From CAJINA01 sp964636125 (GTDB lineage Bacteria > Desulfobacterota > Desulfobacteria > Desulfobacterales > CAJINA01): 64,000 bases of DNA. The DNA lies in contig CAZWPX010000011.1 in NCBI GenBank assembly GCA_964636125.1, positions 1-64,000 on the forward strand. The letters run 5' to 3'. The notes beneath the pieces were generated by a model. The model was not told where the DNA came from and ran no database searches. It worked only from the letters and a program-made list of their open reading frames with translations. Shown here one piece after another: positions 8,507 to 16,341 of the stretch (positions are counted from its first letter, which is position 1; every line of letters starts with the position of its first letter). The translations under genes and the position numbers were made by a program.

Positions 8507-9847
8507 TTGACTCGCTTGCAGCGCACCGTAAGGCACCTGCTGACGGCTTTGCTCCTGGTGCTGGTTGTTTTTTCCAGGGCAGCCGCTGTGCCGGTTGAAA
8601 ATGGCGGTGGTTTAATCCCCGACCTGCTGGTCTCGATGGACGGGCGCGATCTGCCGGCCTACGCGCTGGTGGTTGAAAAGAGCATCCAGCGCCTGTCCCT
8701 GATAAAATACGATGGACGGTACCAGGTGGTTGAAACGATGCGGTGCTCAACCGGCAAGATCAACGGTAATAAAATGGTCAGCGGGGATAAAAAAACCCCC
8801 GCGGGCGCCTATTTTTTCACCCAGGCATTTAAAGCCAAGGACTTGGCACCCTTGTACGGAACCCGGGCGTTCCCGCTGGATTATCCCAATTTAATGGACC
8901 GGCGGCACGGGCGCAACGGGTATGCCATCTGGCTGCACGGGACCAATCGCCCCCTGAAAGACAGGGATTCAAATGGATGTATCGCGCTGGAGAACAGGGA
9001 CATAGACAGGCTTTCCGCCCATATTACCCTGCGGGACACCCCCATATTGATTGCCAAAAAAGTGTCCTACAGGACGACTGCCCAGGCCGAGACAGAGGAA
9101 AAAGCCCTGCACGCGTTTCTGTCCGGCTGGAACAGGGCGCTGGCCAGTGGGTCTTATCATGAATACCTTGCTTTTTACGATTCTGGATATCTGCCCGCGA
9201 TCTCGTGGTGGATGCAGTGGCTGGACAACAGAGAGGCCGGCCCGCTTTCAGCTGGTGCCATAGATACCCGCCTGCAATATCGCGGCATTTATAAGGATCG
9301 GGGCCTATTTGTGGTTCTGTTTGACCTGCAATTGTCACTGGGCGACCTGACTGCTGTAGCCGGTCGGCGCAAAATTTTCGTGACCTTTGAAACCGACACC
9401 CCGCGAATTGTGGGCGATACCTTTCTGGCGACAGCACCTGCCGGTGAAAGCGTGGACACGACCTATTCGCTGGTTTCAACCGCCCGGGCGCTGCGGTCCC
9501 GGCAAACCGGTAAAGAGGCGATCGCGGCTCTTGTGGACAAGTGGCTGCAGGCCTGGTCCGGCAAGGATATCAAAGGTTACGGGGCCAGTTATTCGATGAA
9601 CTTCAGATCAAAACAGATGGATAAACAAAAGTGGCTTGACTATAAAGCGCGGCTGAACAAAACTTATCGTTACATAAACGTGTCGGCCGAAAACACCCGG
9701 ATTACCAGGAGCAAAGGCACTGCAACAGTCACTTTTATGCAGACATATGAATCCAACGTGCATACAACCAAAGGGATGAAAACCCTGACTCTTAAATTGG
9801 AAGACGGAAAATGGAAGATATTCCGAGAGACGTTCACAAAGAATTAG
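8507..9847 (+). CDS. L,D-transpeptidase-fold (YkuD) protein with NTF2-like C-terminus, Csd6/Pgp2-like
   Basis: A 446-residue exported protein. A signal peptide (about residues 1-27) precedes a YkuD domain (about 52-185). The catalytic motif has His144 in WLHGT and Cys158 in SNGCIAL. Two NTF2/SnoaL-like segments follow, each starting with a helix of the type FLSGWNRALASGSYHEYLAFY (about 200-310) and LVDKWLQAWSGKDIKGY (about 340-446). This domain order is that of H. pylori Csd6 and C. jejuni Pgp2, which are L,D-carboxypeptidases trimming peptidoglycan for helical shape; the activity here is inferred. The start is TTG, chosen because GGAGGG lies 6 nt upstream. The next gene begins within its last 37 nt. 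Confidence 0.82.
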   Translation: MTRLQRTVRHLLTALLLVLVVFSRAAAVPVENGGGLIPDLLVSMDGRDLPAYALVVEKSIQRLSLIKYDGRYQVVETMRCSTGKINGNKMVSGDKKTPAGAYFFTQAFKAKDLAPLYGTRAFPLDYPNLMDRRHGRNGYAIWLHGTNRPLKDRDSNGCIALENRDIDRLSAHITLRDTPILIAKKVSYRTTAQAETEEKALHAFLSGWNRALASGSYHEYLAFYDSGYLPAISWWMQWLDNREAGPLSAGAIDTRLQYRGIYKDRGLFVVLFDLQLSLGDLTAVAGRRKIFVTFETDTPRIVGDTFLATAPAGESVDTTYSLVSTARALRSRQTGKEAIAALVDKWLQAWSGKDIKGYGASYSMNFRSKQMDKQKWLDYKARLNKTYRYINVSAENTRITRSKGTATVTFMQTYESNVHTTKGMKTLTLKLEDGKWKIFRETFTKN

Positions 9848-10725
9848 AAAGTTATAAAGTTTCAAAAAGCACCCGTGAAAAACGGCACTGGACGCTGCTG
9901 TTTATCGGTGAGCGTGGTGAAGTTATTACCATTCGAAAATTCCGGGGGCTGATGCTCCTCGCCTTCTTTATCATGGTGGTTTCCATTTCTGCTGCGGCCA
10001 GCATTTTTATGCTTTACCAAAAGCCGTTTGAAGAAAACCAACAGCTGACGGCGGCGCTTGTCAAGGTCGAAAAAAAGGTAAGGGCGTTGGGCGCAGAGAA
10101 GGAACTGCTGCTGACCCGGCTGGGAATTGCTGAATCCCGGCTGAATAAAGACCAGGGGTCAGACCCCAATTCAGGGCAGGCTGAAGCGGACTTTATGGAA
10201 GAGAGTTTACCCGCAAATCCGGAACTCTCCCCCGGGGGCGGCCTGGAATTTCAGCAGGAGCAGCAACCGACCCGGATAGAACCTGCACACTCAGGAAGTC
10301 CGGAGCTCCCCAAGCCGGCCGAATCAGAAGGTAAGGTGCCGCCGGAGATAAAGGTGGACATTCAGGACCTGCAGGTTATCCACGAGCCCGGGCAGAATCT
10401 GTTAAACGTCCAGTTTAAGGTGATTAATGTCAATCCTGAGATTGGGGCCATTTCCGGACGGACCTTCGTCCTTCTGGAAACTGATTCAATCAATGGAAGC
10501 GAGATGCTGATCTATCCGAAAGTGCCCCTTGTGGAAGGGAAACCCTCCCGGATCAGGCTGGGACGCTATTTTTCCATCTCGCGGTTCAACATCGTGAAGT
10601 TCAAGAGTATCTATGGGCAGGACCCCAGACCCTTTAGTAAAGCGACGGTATTTGTCTATTCAGGTGCCGGCGACCTGCTGCTGGAGAAGAAATTTTCAAT
10701 TGAGAATCCGTTTAAAATTTCGTGA
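9811..10725 (+). CDS. Single-pass membrane protein with coiled coil, unknown function
   Basis: A 304-residue protein I cannot name. A basic cytoplasmic segment of about 50 residues precedes one transmembrane helix (about 51-71). A heptad-like coiled coil follows (about 75-115), then a Pro/Glu-rich linker (about 118-175) and a predicted beta-rich periplasmic domain (about 180-304). Its reading frame starts inside the YkuD gene by 37 nt, and the Csd4-like gene follows after 87 nt, so it is probably co-transcribed with both. Its topology would suit a scaffold joining cytoplasmic bactofilin to the periplasmic trimming enzymes, by analogy with Csd5 or Csd7. That role is inference only. Confidence 0.7.
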   Translation: MEDIPRDVHKELESYKVSKSTREKRHWTLLFIGERGEVITIRKFRGLMLLAFFIMVVSISAAASIFMLYQKPFEENQQLTAALVKVEKKVRALGAEKELLLTRLGIAESRLNKDQGSDPNSGQAEADFMEESLPANPELSPGGGLEFQQEQQPTRIEPAHSGSPELPKPAESEGKVPPEIKVDIQDLQVIHEPGQNLLNVQFKVINVNPEIGAISGRTFVLLETDSINGSEMLIYPKVPLVEGKPSRIRLGRYFSISRFNIVKFKSIYGQDPRPFSKATVFVYSGAGDLLLEKKFSIENPFKIS

Positions 10726-10812
10726 TCCCATGGGTCCGGGCGATCAGGGACCGGGCCAACCGGGCTTTTCCTGGATCGATCCGATTAAACGTGAGGCAAG
10801 GGCGCTAGGAAC

Positions 10813-12627
10813 GTGATGTTTAACCGGGAACAGATGCGAAAAATAACAGTGATCCTCTTGGGATGGGTCCTTTTGGGGCTGCCTGCTCCGGCGGCTGCCC
10901 AGGAGAGGGTGCACACGGTGTTTTTCCAGGGAACCGACCATGAACTGAATGTATACCGGATCCGGGGCAAGCAGCCGGGTAAAACGATTCTGTTGATCGG
11001 TGGTATTCAGGGGGATGAACCCGGTGGGTTCCTTTCTGTGGATATGTATGCGGATATCAGCCTGGCCCGGGGCAACCTGATTGTCGTACCGCGGGCCAAC
11101 TTTCGTTCCATTGTACTGCAGCGTAGGCAGATCAACGAAGATATGAACCGCAAGTTCGGTACCAGCCAGAACAGAGGCTATGAAACGGAAGTGGTCGAAA
11201 TCCTGAAGCAGTTAATAGCCGAAAGTGACTGCCTCTTAAATATGCACGACGGGTCCGGATTCTTTTCAGAAAAGTGGGAAAGCCCGTCCCGGAACCCACA
11301 AAAATACGGACAATCAATTATAGCCGATGCCGGCCGGTATCAATTTTCGGGCAAAACGGAACCTGTTGAACTGGAGGTGTTGGCCCGTGAGGTTTGCCAG
11401 CGGATTAACCAGCACATTAAGAATCCGGAACATTTTTTCCGCTTCAACAATCACAGGACCGCGGAGCAGGACTCACGGCACAAAGAACAACGCAAATCAG
11501 CCACTTTTTATGCCCTGACCCAGCATGGAATCCCGGCATTCGGAATTGAGAGCAGCAAATCATTGCCCCTGGAACTAAAAGTCCGGCACCATAACCTGGC
11601 TGTAAACGCTTTTATGGAAGTCCTGGGTGTGGTTCCCCAGACGCCCGGGATGAGTCTTAAAAAACCATTGCTCGATTACCTGGTCATTGCCGTGAATGAT
11701 ACCTTGCCGGTGGTCCTGAAGAATCAGCAAACACTGCATATCGCAGAAGGGGACACGGTCACCATTTCACACATTGAAGCAAATTATGAGCGTGGTCTCA
11801 GTGCTGATCTGGTCGGACTTGGAACAGTCAATGACCTGCGCAAGCCAACCACGATAAGGGCGCCCACCCGGATAGTGGTGCGCAAGGATTATTATCCGTG
11901 CGGAAGCGTCTATATTGATATTGGGGCCCGAAAATCCCGTCCGGTTGCAACTGCGCCTGAACAGAGGGCGGTCTCGGCCGCAGGCCTGTTGTTCAAGGTC
12001 AAGAAGAATTCTGAAACACAGGTGTACAACAATTACAGCCGCATAAAGATGATCAGGGGCGATATCTTTGAGATTGTGGACGTCCTGACAAGCCTGGCGG
12101 ATCCCTCTGACCTGGTCGTGAATGTGAAGGGGTTTGTGGGCAACCGGGTGAATAATTCAGGCGAAGACCGGGGATACCCGATCGACTCCAGTAAAGATTT
12201 GTGGAAAAGATATTCCCTCCACAAGCAGGGACGCCGGTACCAGGTCATCGTGACCCTCGCGGAAAAGGAAGTCGGTAAGTTGTTCATTGAGTTGGAGGAA
12301 CCGTTACTGAAGCATGTTATTTTCAGCTTTGATGATGGTTCTTTGCGGTGTTTTTTTCCGGGAAACACGATTGATACCCGGGTAGCAGGGGCCCTGCACA
12401 TGGTGGCCCTGTCCACGAATATCAGGGAGAACCAGGGGGTCAGCGCATATTTGAGCGCACCTGAGAAAAAATCCCGGCGGGTGGATCTCAAGGCACCCTT
12501 GTTTGCAGATGTTTCAGATCCCGGAACGGCATATGATCCAATCGCTTATCGACTGGAATTTCGCCGCGGAAACATCGAGATGGGGACCTTGACCCTTGCA
12601 CCGGGCAAAGGCGCTGATCAGCCCTGA
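10813..12627 (+). CDS. M99-family D,L-carboxypeptidase, Csd4/Pgp1-like
   Basis: A 604-residue exported protein (signal peptide about residues 8-30). The zinc site reads GGIQGDEPGG (Gln66, Glu69) and NMHDGSGF (His145); the likely catalytic Glu is in FGIESSKSL, near residue 248. A Gln instead of His as first zinc ligand is a hallmark of H. pylori Csd4, which cuts muramyl tripeptide to dipeptide and is needed for helical shape. The carboxypeptidase domain ends near residue 275; the remaining 330 residues form several beta-rich domains and are longer than in Csd4 (438 residues in total). Its neighbours, a Csd6-like protein and a bactofilin, support a cell-shape role. Confidence 0.82.
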   Translation: MMFNREQMRKITVILLGWVLLGLPAPAAAQERVHTVFFQGTDHELNVYRIRGKQPGKTILLIGGIQGDEPGGFLSVDMYADISLARGNLIVVPRANFRSIVLQRRQINEDMNRKFGTSQNRGYETEVVEILKQLIAESDCLLNMHDGSGFFSEKWESPSRNPQKYGQSIIADAGRYQFSGKTEPVELEVLAREVCQRINQHIKNPEHFFRFNNHRTAEQDSRHKEQRKSATFYALTQHGIPAFGIESSKSLPLELKVRHHNLAVNAFMEVLGVVPQTPGMSLKKPLLDYLVIAVNDTLPVVLKNQQTLHIAEGDTVTISHIEANYERGLSADLVGLGTVNDLRKPTTIRAPTRIVVRKDYYPCGSVYIDIGARKSRPVATAPEQRAVSAAGLLFKVKKNSETQVYNNYSRIKMIRGDIFEIVDVLTSLADPSDLVVNVKGFVGNRVNNSGEDRGYPIDSSKDLWKRYSLHKQGRRYQVIVTLAEKEVGKLFIELEEPLLKHVIFSFDDGSLRCFFPGNTIDTRVAGALHMVALSTNIRENQGVSAYLSAPEKKSRRVDLKAPLFADVSDPGTAYDPIAYRLEFRRGNIEMGTLTLAPGKGADQP

Positions 12628-12760
12628 GCGGCTTGACGTCAATTAATCGTGGGCTTTAAAAACCTGGTGTATGGCGGGCGCCGCGGGACCCGCACCCGGG
12701 CGTGTGTAAGAAACCGGGCACCTTAATCATTAGTTTACACCCACTAACCAAGGAAGAGAC
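12628..12760 (+). other. Intergenic region before the bactofilin gene
   Basis: 133 bp with a GC-rich centre and no gene. AAGGAAGAGA just before 12761 is the bactofilin ribosome binding site. No clear promoter or terminator is visible, so readthrough from the Csd4-like gene is possible. Confidence 0.4.
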
Positions 12761-13111
12761 GTGAAACGTAAATCCAAAGATTTCTCCATAATTGATAAAG
12801 CCCTGACAGTGGATGGTGTCATTTCCACCCGAGGTAAACTCGTCATAAAAGGGACTATAAAAGGCACCCTTGAAGGCGACACAGTGATTATCGCCAAAGA
12901 AGGTGCCGTTTATGCGGACACGAAAGTGGCCAGCATGACCATCGGTGGGACCTTTCAAGGGGAAATACAAGCTTCCGAGGAGTTGATAATCCTGTCAACC
13001 GGCAATTGCTCGGGCCGGGTGGAATGCAAAGATTTTGTGGTTGAGGCGGGAGGGGTTCTCAATGCCCAGGTTACCTGTGTGAAAAACGGCAACCCGGTTT
13101 CCAGCAGTTGA
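12761..13111 (+). CDS. Bactofilin (CcmA-type cytoskeletal polymer)
   Basis: A 116-residue protein of the bactofilin (DUF583) family. The core is a right-handed beta-helix of short repeats, visible as STRGKLVIKGTIKGTLEG, then GAVYADTKV and GGTFQGEI, flanked by short disordered ends. Bactofilins polymerise without nucleotide and guide local cell-wall synthesis. In H. pylori the bactofilin CcmA works with Csd4 and Csd6. The start is GTG with AAGGAAGAG upstream. It lies 133 bp after the Csd4-like gene. Confidence 0.88.
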   Translation: MKRKSKDFSIIDKALTVDGVISTRGKLVIKGTIKGTLEGDTVIIAKEGAVYADTKVASMTIGGTFQGEIQASEELIILSTGNCSGRVECKDFVVEAGGVLNAQVTCVKNGNPVSSS

Positions 13112-13294
13112 CGCCAGGTGAAGGCCGGCGGCTTTATGTGTGCCTGAACTTGAGAACTTATGTCCCCAATGAATAGTGCAAGTGCGTATTAACTGCTGCT
13201 ACTGATCTAACCCATTAAAATTATGACTATATTTTTTATATTGAATGCTGAAAAGAGCGACGGCCAGGTTTTAATGAATTTTTCCAATTATGGC
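13112..13294. other. Spacer between bactofilin and rplM promoter
   Basis: 183 bp, AT-rich towards its end, without a supported gene. A short inverted repeat (AAGGCC/GGCTTT, about 13121-13135) follows the bactofilin stop but has no T-run, so it is not a convincing terminator. Confidence 0.3.
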
Positions 13295-13321
13295 TTGACA
13301 AGTCAGAAAATTTTGTATAAT
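13295..13321 (+). promoter_or_regulatory. Sigma70-type promoter of rplM-rpsI
   Basis: TTGACA (13295-13300) and TATAAT (13316-13321) both match consensus exactly, with a 15-nt spacer, slightly short. Transcription would start near 13328, leaving a leader of about 25-30 nt. That is too short for a structured ribosomal-protein leader. Confidence 0.75.
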
Positions 13322-13358
13322 TGTACCAGATTCTGGGATACACATAGGAGAAATGACG

Positions 13359-13793
13359 TTGAAAAAATATACACAGAGCGCTAAGACAATTGACAACAAG
13401 GGTAACTGGTGGGTTGTGGATGCTGAAGGTCAGGTACTGGGACGGCTGGCCACGACCATTGCTGCCCGGCTTCGGGGAAAACACAATCCGGCCTTCACCC
13501 CGCATGCGGATACGGGTGACTCGGTGGTTGTGTTGAACGCTGACAAGATCATCCTGACAGGTAAAAAAAGCACCCAAAAAGTGTATTACCGGCACAGCGG
13601 ATATATCGGGGGCCTTACGGAAATAACGGCTGAAAAACTGCTTGAGAAACGGCCTGAAGACCTGATCCGGTTCGCGGTAAAGGGCATGTTGCCGAAAAAT
13701 AAGCTGGGTCGGAAGCTTTTCAAAAAGCTCAAGGTCTATACCGGTGACACGCATCCTCACCAGGCCCAGCAGCCTGAGGCTGTTGCAAACTAA
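13359..13793 (+). CDS. rplM: 50S ribosomal protein L13
   Basis: L13 of the large ribosomal subunit, 144 residues from this start. Family hallmarks are WWVVDAEGQVLGRLAT near the N-terminus, AARLRGKHNPAFTPH, and the C-terminal KGMLPKNKLGRKLFKKLKVY. I prefer the TTG at 13359 over the ATG at 13353. AGGAG (13346-13350) is 8 nt from the TTG but only 2 nt from the ATG, and MKKYTQ matches the usual L13 N-terminus. It is paired with rpsI as in nearly all bacteria. Confidence 0.95.
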   Translation: MKKYTQSAKTIDNKGNWWVVDAEGQVLGRLATTIAARLRGKHNPAFTPHADTGDSVVVLNADKIILTGKKSTQKVYYRHSGYIGGLTEITAEKLLEKRPEDLIRFAVKGMLPKNKLGRKLFKKLKVYTGDTHPHQAQQPEAVAN

Positions 13794-13836
13794 ATACTCA
13801 TTGGTTACTTAAACCCGCGTATAACTGAGGAATTAA

Positions 13837-14232
13837 ATGGACAATCAGAACTCTTTTTATGCTACAGGCAAACGAAAATCTGCCATTGCCAGAACATGGC
13901 TGACACCGGGCACCGGTCAGATCACGGTAAATAAAAAGCCGTTGGACGAATATTTCAGGGTTGAGACAGCCAAGATCCTTCTGGCGAGACCGTTTGCGCT
14001 TACCAATACCAGTGGTGAATTCGATGTGAAGGTCAAAGTTCTGGGCGGGGGCGTCTCCGGCCAGGCCAGTGCCATTCGGCATGGGATTACCAAAGCCCTT
14101 ATTCTTGCCAATCCGGACTTTCGGGGACCACTTAAAAAAGCCGGTTTTGTCAAGCGCGACCCGCGTGTAAAAGAGAGAAAGAAGTATGGGCAGAAAGGTG
14201 CCCGGGCAAGATTCCAGTTCTCAAAACGTTAG
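13837..14232 (+). CDS. rpsI: 30S ribosomal protein S9
   Basis: S9 of the small subunit, 131 residues. It shows YATGKRKSAIARTWL near the N-terminus and the conserved C-terminal tail ending FQFSKR, which reaches the P-site tRNA. GQASAIRHGITKAL is the conserved central motif. It follows rplM by 43 nt with GAGG upstream, and a strong terminator ends the two-gene unit. Confidence 0.97.
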   Translation: MDNQNSFYATGKRKSAIARTWLTPGTGQITVNKKPLDEYFRVETAKILLARPFALTNTSGEFDVKVKVLGGGVSGQASAIRHGITKALILANPDFRGPLKKAGFVKRDPRVKERKKYGQKGARARFQFSKR

Positions 14233-14259
14233 AATCTGGATCTATACAGTTGTCGAAAG

Positions 14260-14294
14260 GGGAGAGCGGATGTTTGTCCGACTCTCCCTTTTTT
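14260..14294 (+). terminator. Intrinsic terminator of rplM-rpsI
   Basis: GGGAGAGCGGA pairs with TCCG-A-CTCTCCC (one bulged A) around the loop TGTTTG, followed by six T. This is a strong rho-independent terminator 27 nt after the rpsI stop. Confidence 0.9.
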
Positions 14295-14345
14295 CGTTCA
14301 AAGCTCAGATGCTGATAGCCCTTTTTATGGTGGTTCGCGTCATTA

Positions 14346-15338
14346 TCAGGGGCCCGACTGGGAGCACCGGACCAGGTGCCCGGGTGCGACCTGTATCATT
14401 TCGCTACCGGTCTGCCCGCAGCTACTTGATTGCTCTTGGCAGCGGTTCCGATAACCGCAGGCCTCCGTTGCTTCCGGGAGTTTGCCGCTTGAACGGGTTA
14501 CTTCAGGAGGGCGGCCAGCTGCCGCCGCAGATCCTGGCTCCAGGATAGATGCCAGCAGCGACCGGGTATAAGGGTGCCCCGGATTGTCAAACAGGGCCTC
14601 AGCCGGTGCGGATTCAACAATTTTACCTTTATACATGACGCATACCCGTGAACAGAGATAACTGACCACGTTCAGGTCGTGGGAGATGAACAGGTAGCTC
14701 AATGCCAGCTGCTCCTGGAGATCTTTGAGCAGGTTGATGATCTGGGCCTGAATGGAAACATCCAGGGCTGAAACCGGCTCATCGCAGATGATCAGGGAAG
14801 GGTCGACACTCAAGGCGCGGGCGATGCCTACGCGCTGGCGCTGGCCACCGCTGAATTCATGGGGATAGCGGTCCGCGGAAGCGGCGGGCATGCCCACCAT
14901 GTCGAGAAGTCGGTCGATCTGTTTGCGGCGGTCTTTCCGGTCGATAATGCTGTTAAGGCGCACGCCTTCGGCAATGGATTCCCCCACGGTCATGCGCGGG
15001 TTTAGAGAGCTGTAGGGATCCTGGAAGACAATCTGAATCTCTTTGCGCAGGGGTTTGAATTCGCGCTCCGTAAGGGTGTTCAGATCATGCCCCTTGTAGA
15101 GGATTTGGCCGGCATCTGCTTCCAGCAGGTGTAAAAGGAGCCTTGCGACGGTCGTTTTGCCGCATCCACTTTCGCCCACAAGCCCCAGGGTCCGGCCATT
15201 GTTGATATCAAAATCGACCCCGTCAACCGCTTTGAGGTGGGCCACTGTTTTTTGCAGGAGTCCACGTCGTATAAAAAAGTATTTTTTAAGTCCCCGCACC
15301 TTCAAAATAGGTGCGGCGGTGTCTGTTTCCCAGGTCAT
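14346..15338 (-). CDS. Oligopeptide/dipeptide ABC transporter ATPase, OppF/DppF type
   Basis: The second ATPase of the importer. Walker A is GLVGESGCGKTT, the signature is FSGGQRQRVGIARAL, Walker B is SLIICDEPVSALD, and the C-terminal oligopeptide-transporter motif with Cys residues follows. An open frame runs upstream to 15542, but the family start fits ATG 15338 (4 nt after the dppD-like stop, GGGGGA upstream) or ATG 15356. The longer N-terminus would lie entirely inside the preceding gene in another frame. It is the last gene of the five-gene transport operon. Confidence 0.88.
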   Translation of the reverse strand: MTWETDTAAPILKVRGLKKYFFIRRGLLQKTVAHLKAVDGVDFDINNGRTLGLVGESGCGKTTVARLLLHLLEADAGQILYKGHDLNTLTEREFKPLRKEIQIVFQDPYSSLNPRMTVGESIAEGVRLNSIIDRKDRRKQIDRLLDMVGMPAASADRYPHEFSGGQRQRVGIARALSVDPSLIICDEPVSALDVSIQAQIINLLKDLQEQLALSYLFISHDLNVVSYLCSRVCVMYKGKIVESAPAEALFDNPGHPYTRSLLASILEPGSAAAAGRPPEVTRSSGKLPEATEACGYRNRCQEQSSSCGQTGSEMIQVAPGHLVRCSQSGP

Positions 15339-15342
15339 CAGT

Positions 15343-16341
15343 TCAATTTCCCCCATGAGAGTTTTTGAGAACCGGGCAGCGGGCCAGGTGCCCACGGCCA
15401 TAATCACACATGTCAGGCCGGATGGTTGCACAGGTGTCGATGCGCCAGCCACAGCGGGGGTGGAAAGGACAGCCGGCTGGCTTATAAGCCGGGTGGGGCA
15501 CGGTGCCGGGAATATTGTAAAGCCGCTGTCCTCTCTTTTCACGGGTGGGCAGGGCTGCCAGCAGGGCCTGGGTGTACGGATGCCGCGGATTTGCGAACAG
15601 GTCGCCGGCGGCAGCTTCTTCCACTACAATTCCGGCGTACATGACATAGACGCGGTCCGCAATGGCAGACACCACACTCAGGTCGTGGGTGATATACTGA
15701 ACCGCCAGGTGATGCGTCTGTTTCAGCTTGCGCAGCAGTCCGAGTATCTGGGCCTGTACGGTGACATCCAGGGCGGTTGTCGGCTCATCTGCAATTATGA
15801 GATCCGGTTCACAGGCCAGTGCCATGGCGATCATCACGCGCTGGCGCTGGCCGCCGCTCAACTGGTGCGGGTAGTCATCGCAGCGGCGGTCTGCATTGTC
15901 GATACCGACATCCGTCAGGATCGAGATGACGCGGGCCCGGACGTCCCCGGGTGCAATCGGGGTATGGGCCAAAATGGCTTCGCTGATCTGGTTGCCGATG
16001 GTGAACACCGGGTTCAGGGATGTCATGGGTTCCTGGAAGACCATGGCGATTTTGCGGCCGCGAATGGACTGCAGGCCCGTTTCGCCCAGGGACAGCAGGT
16101 CAACCCCGCCAAACAGGGCCTGGCCTCCGGCGATCCGGGCCGGTGGAGACGGCAGCAGGCCCAGCATGGCCAGGGCTGTCACTGTTTTCCCACAGCCGGA
16201 TTCACCGACGATACAGACAGTTTCCCGGCGGTGGATTCGATAGCAGATGCCGTCCACTGCCCGGGAGACAGTTGGGTCACCCTCGAAGTAGACGCGCAGA
16301 TCGTGGACATCCAGCAGTATGTTATTTATTGATTCAGCCAC
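15343..16341 (-). CDS. Oligopeptide/dipeptide ABC transporter ATPase, OppD/DppD type
   Basis: A 332-residue ABC ATPase. Walker A is CIVGESGCGKTVT, the signature LSGGQRQRVMIAMAL, Walker B DLIIADEPTTALD, and the His switch is in YITHDLSVV. The C-terminal oligo_HPY segment has the Cys-rich GCPFHPRCGWR pattern, which in some members binds an iron-sulfur cluster. It abuts the permease gene without a gap and powers peptide import with its OppF-like partner. Confidence 0.9.
   Translation of the reverse strand: MAESINNILLDVHDLRVYFEGDPTVSRAVDGICYRIHRRETVCIVGESGCGKTVTALAMLGLLPSPPARIAGGQALFGGVDLLSLGETGLQSIRGRKIAMVFQEPMTSLNPVFTIGNQISEAILAHTPIAPGDVRARVISILTDVGIDNADRRCDDYPHQLSGGQRQRVMIAMALACEPDLIIADEPTTALDVTVQAQILGLLRKLKQTHHLAVQYITHDLSVVSAIADRVYVMYAGIVVEEAAAGDLFANPRHPYTQALLAALPTREKRGQRLYNIPGTVPHPAYKPAGCPFHPRCGWRIDTCATIRPDMCDYGRGHLARCPVLKNSHGGN

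Noticed and set aside
13112..13352. Structured L13 autoregulatory leader
   Set aside because: The consensus promoter at 13295-13321 leaves only about 25-30 nt of leader.
15356..15542. Long N-terminal extension of the OppF-like ATPase
   Set aside because: It lies inside the oppD-like gene in another frame and does not resemble the family N-terminus.
15157..16332. 391-codon plus-strand ORF opposite the transporter ATPase genes
   Set aside because: It overlaps conserved Walker motifs of two genes on the other strand and has no family features.
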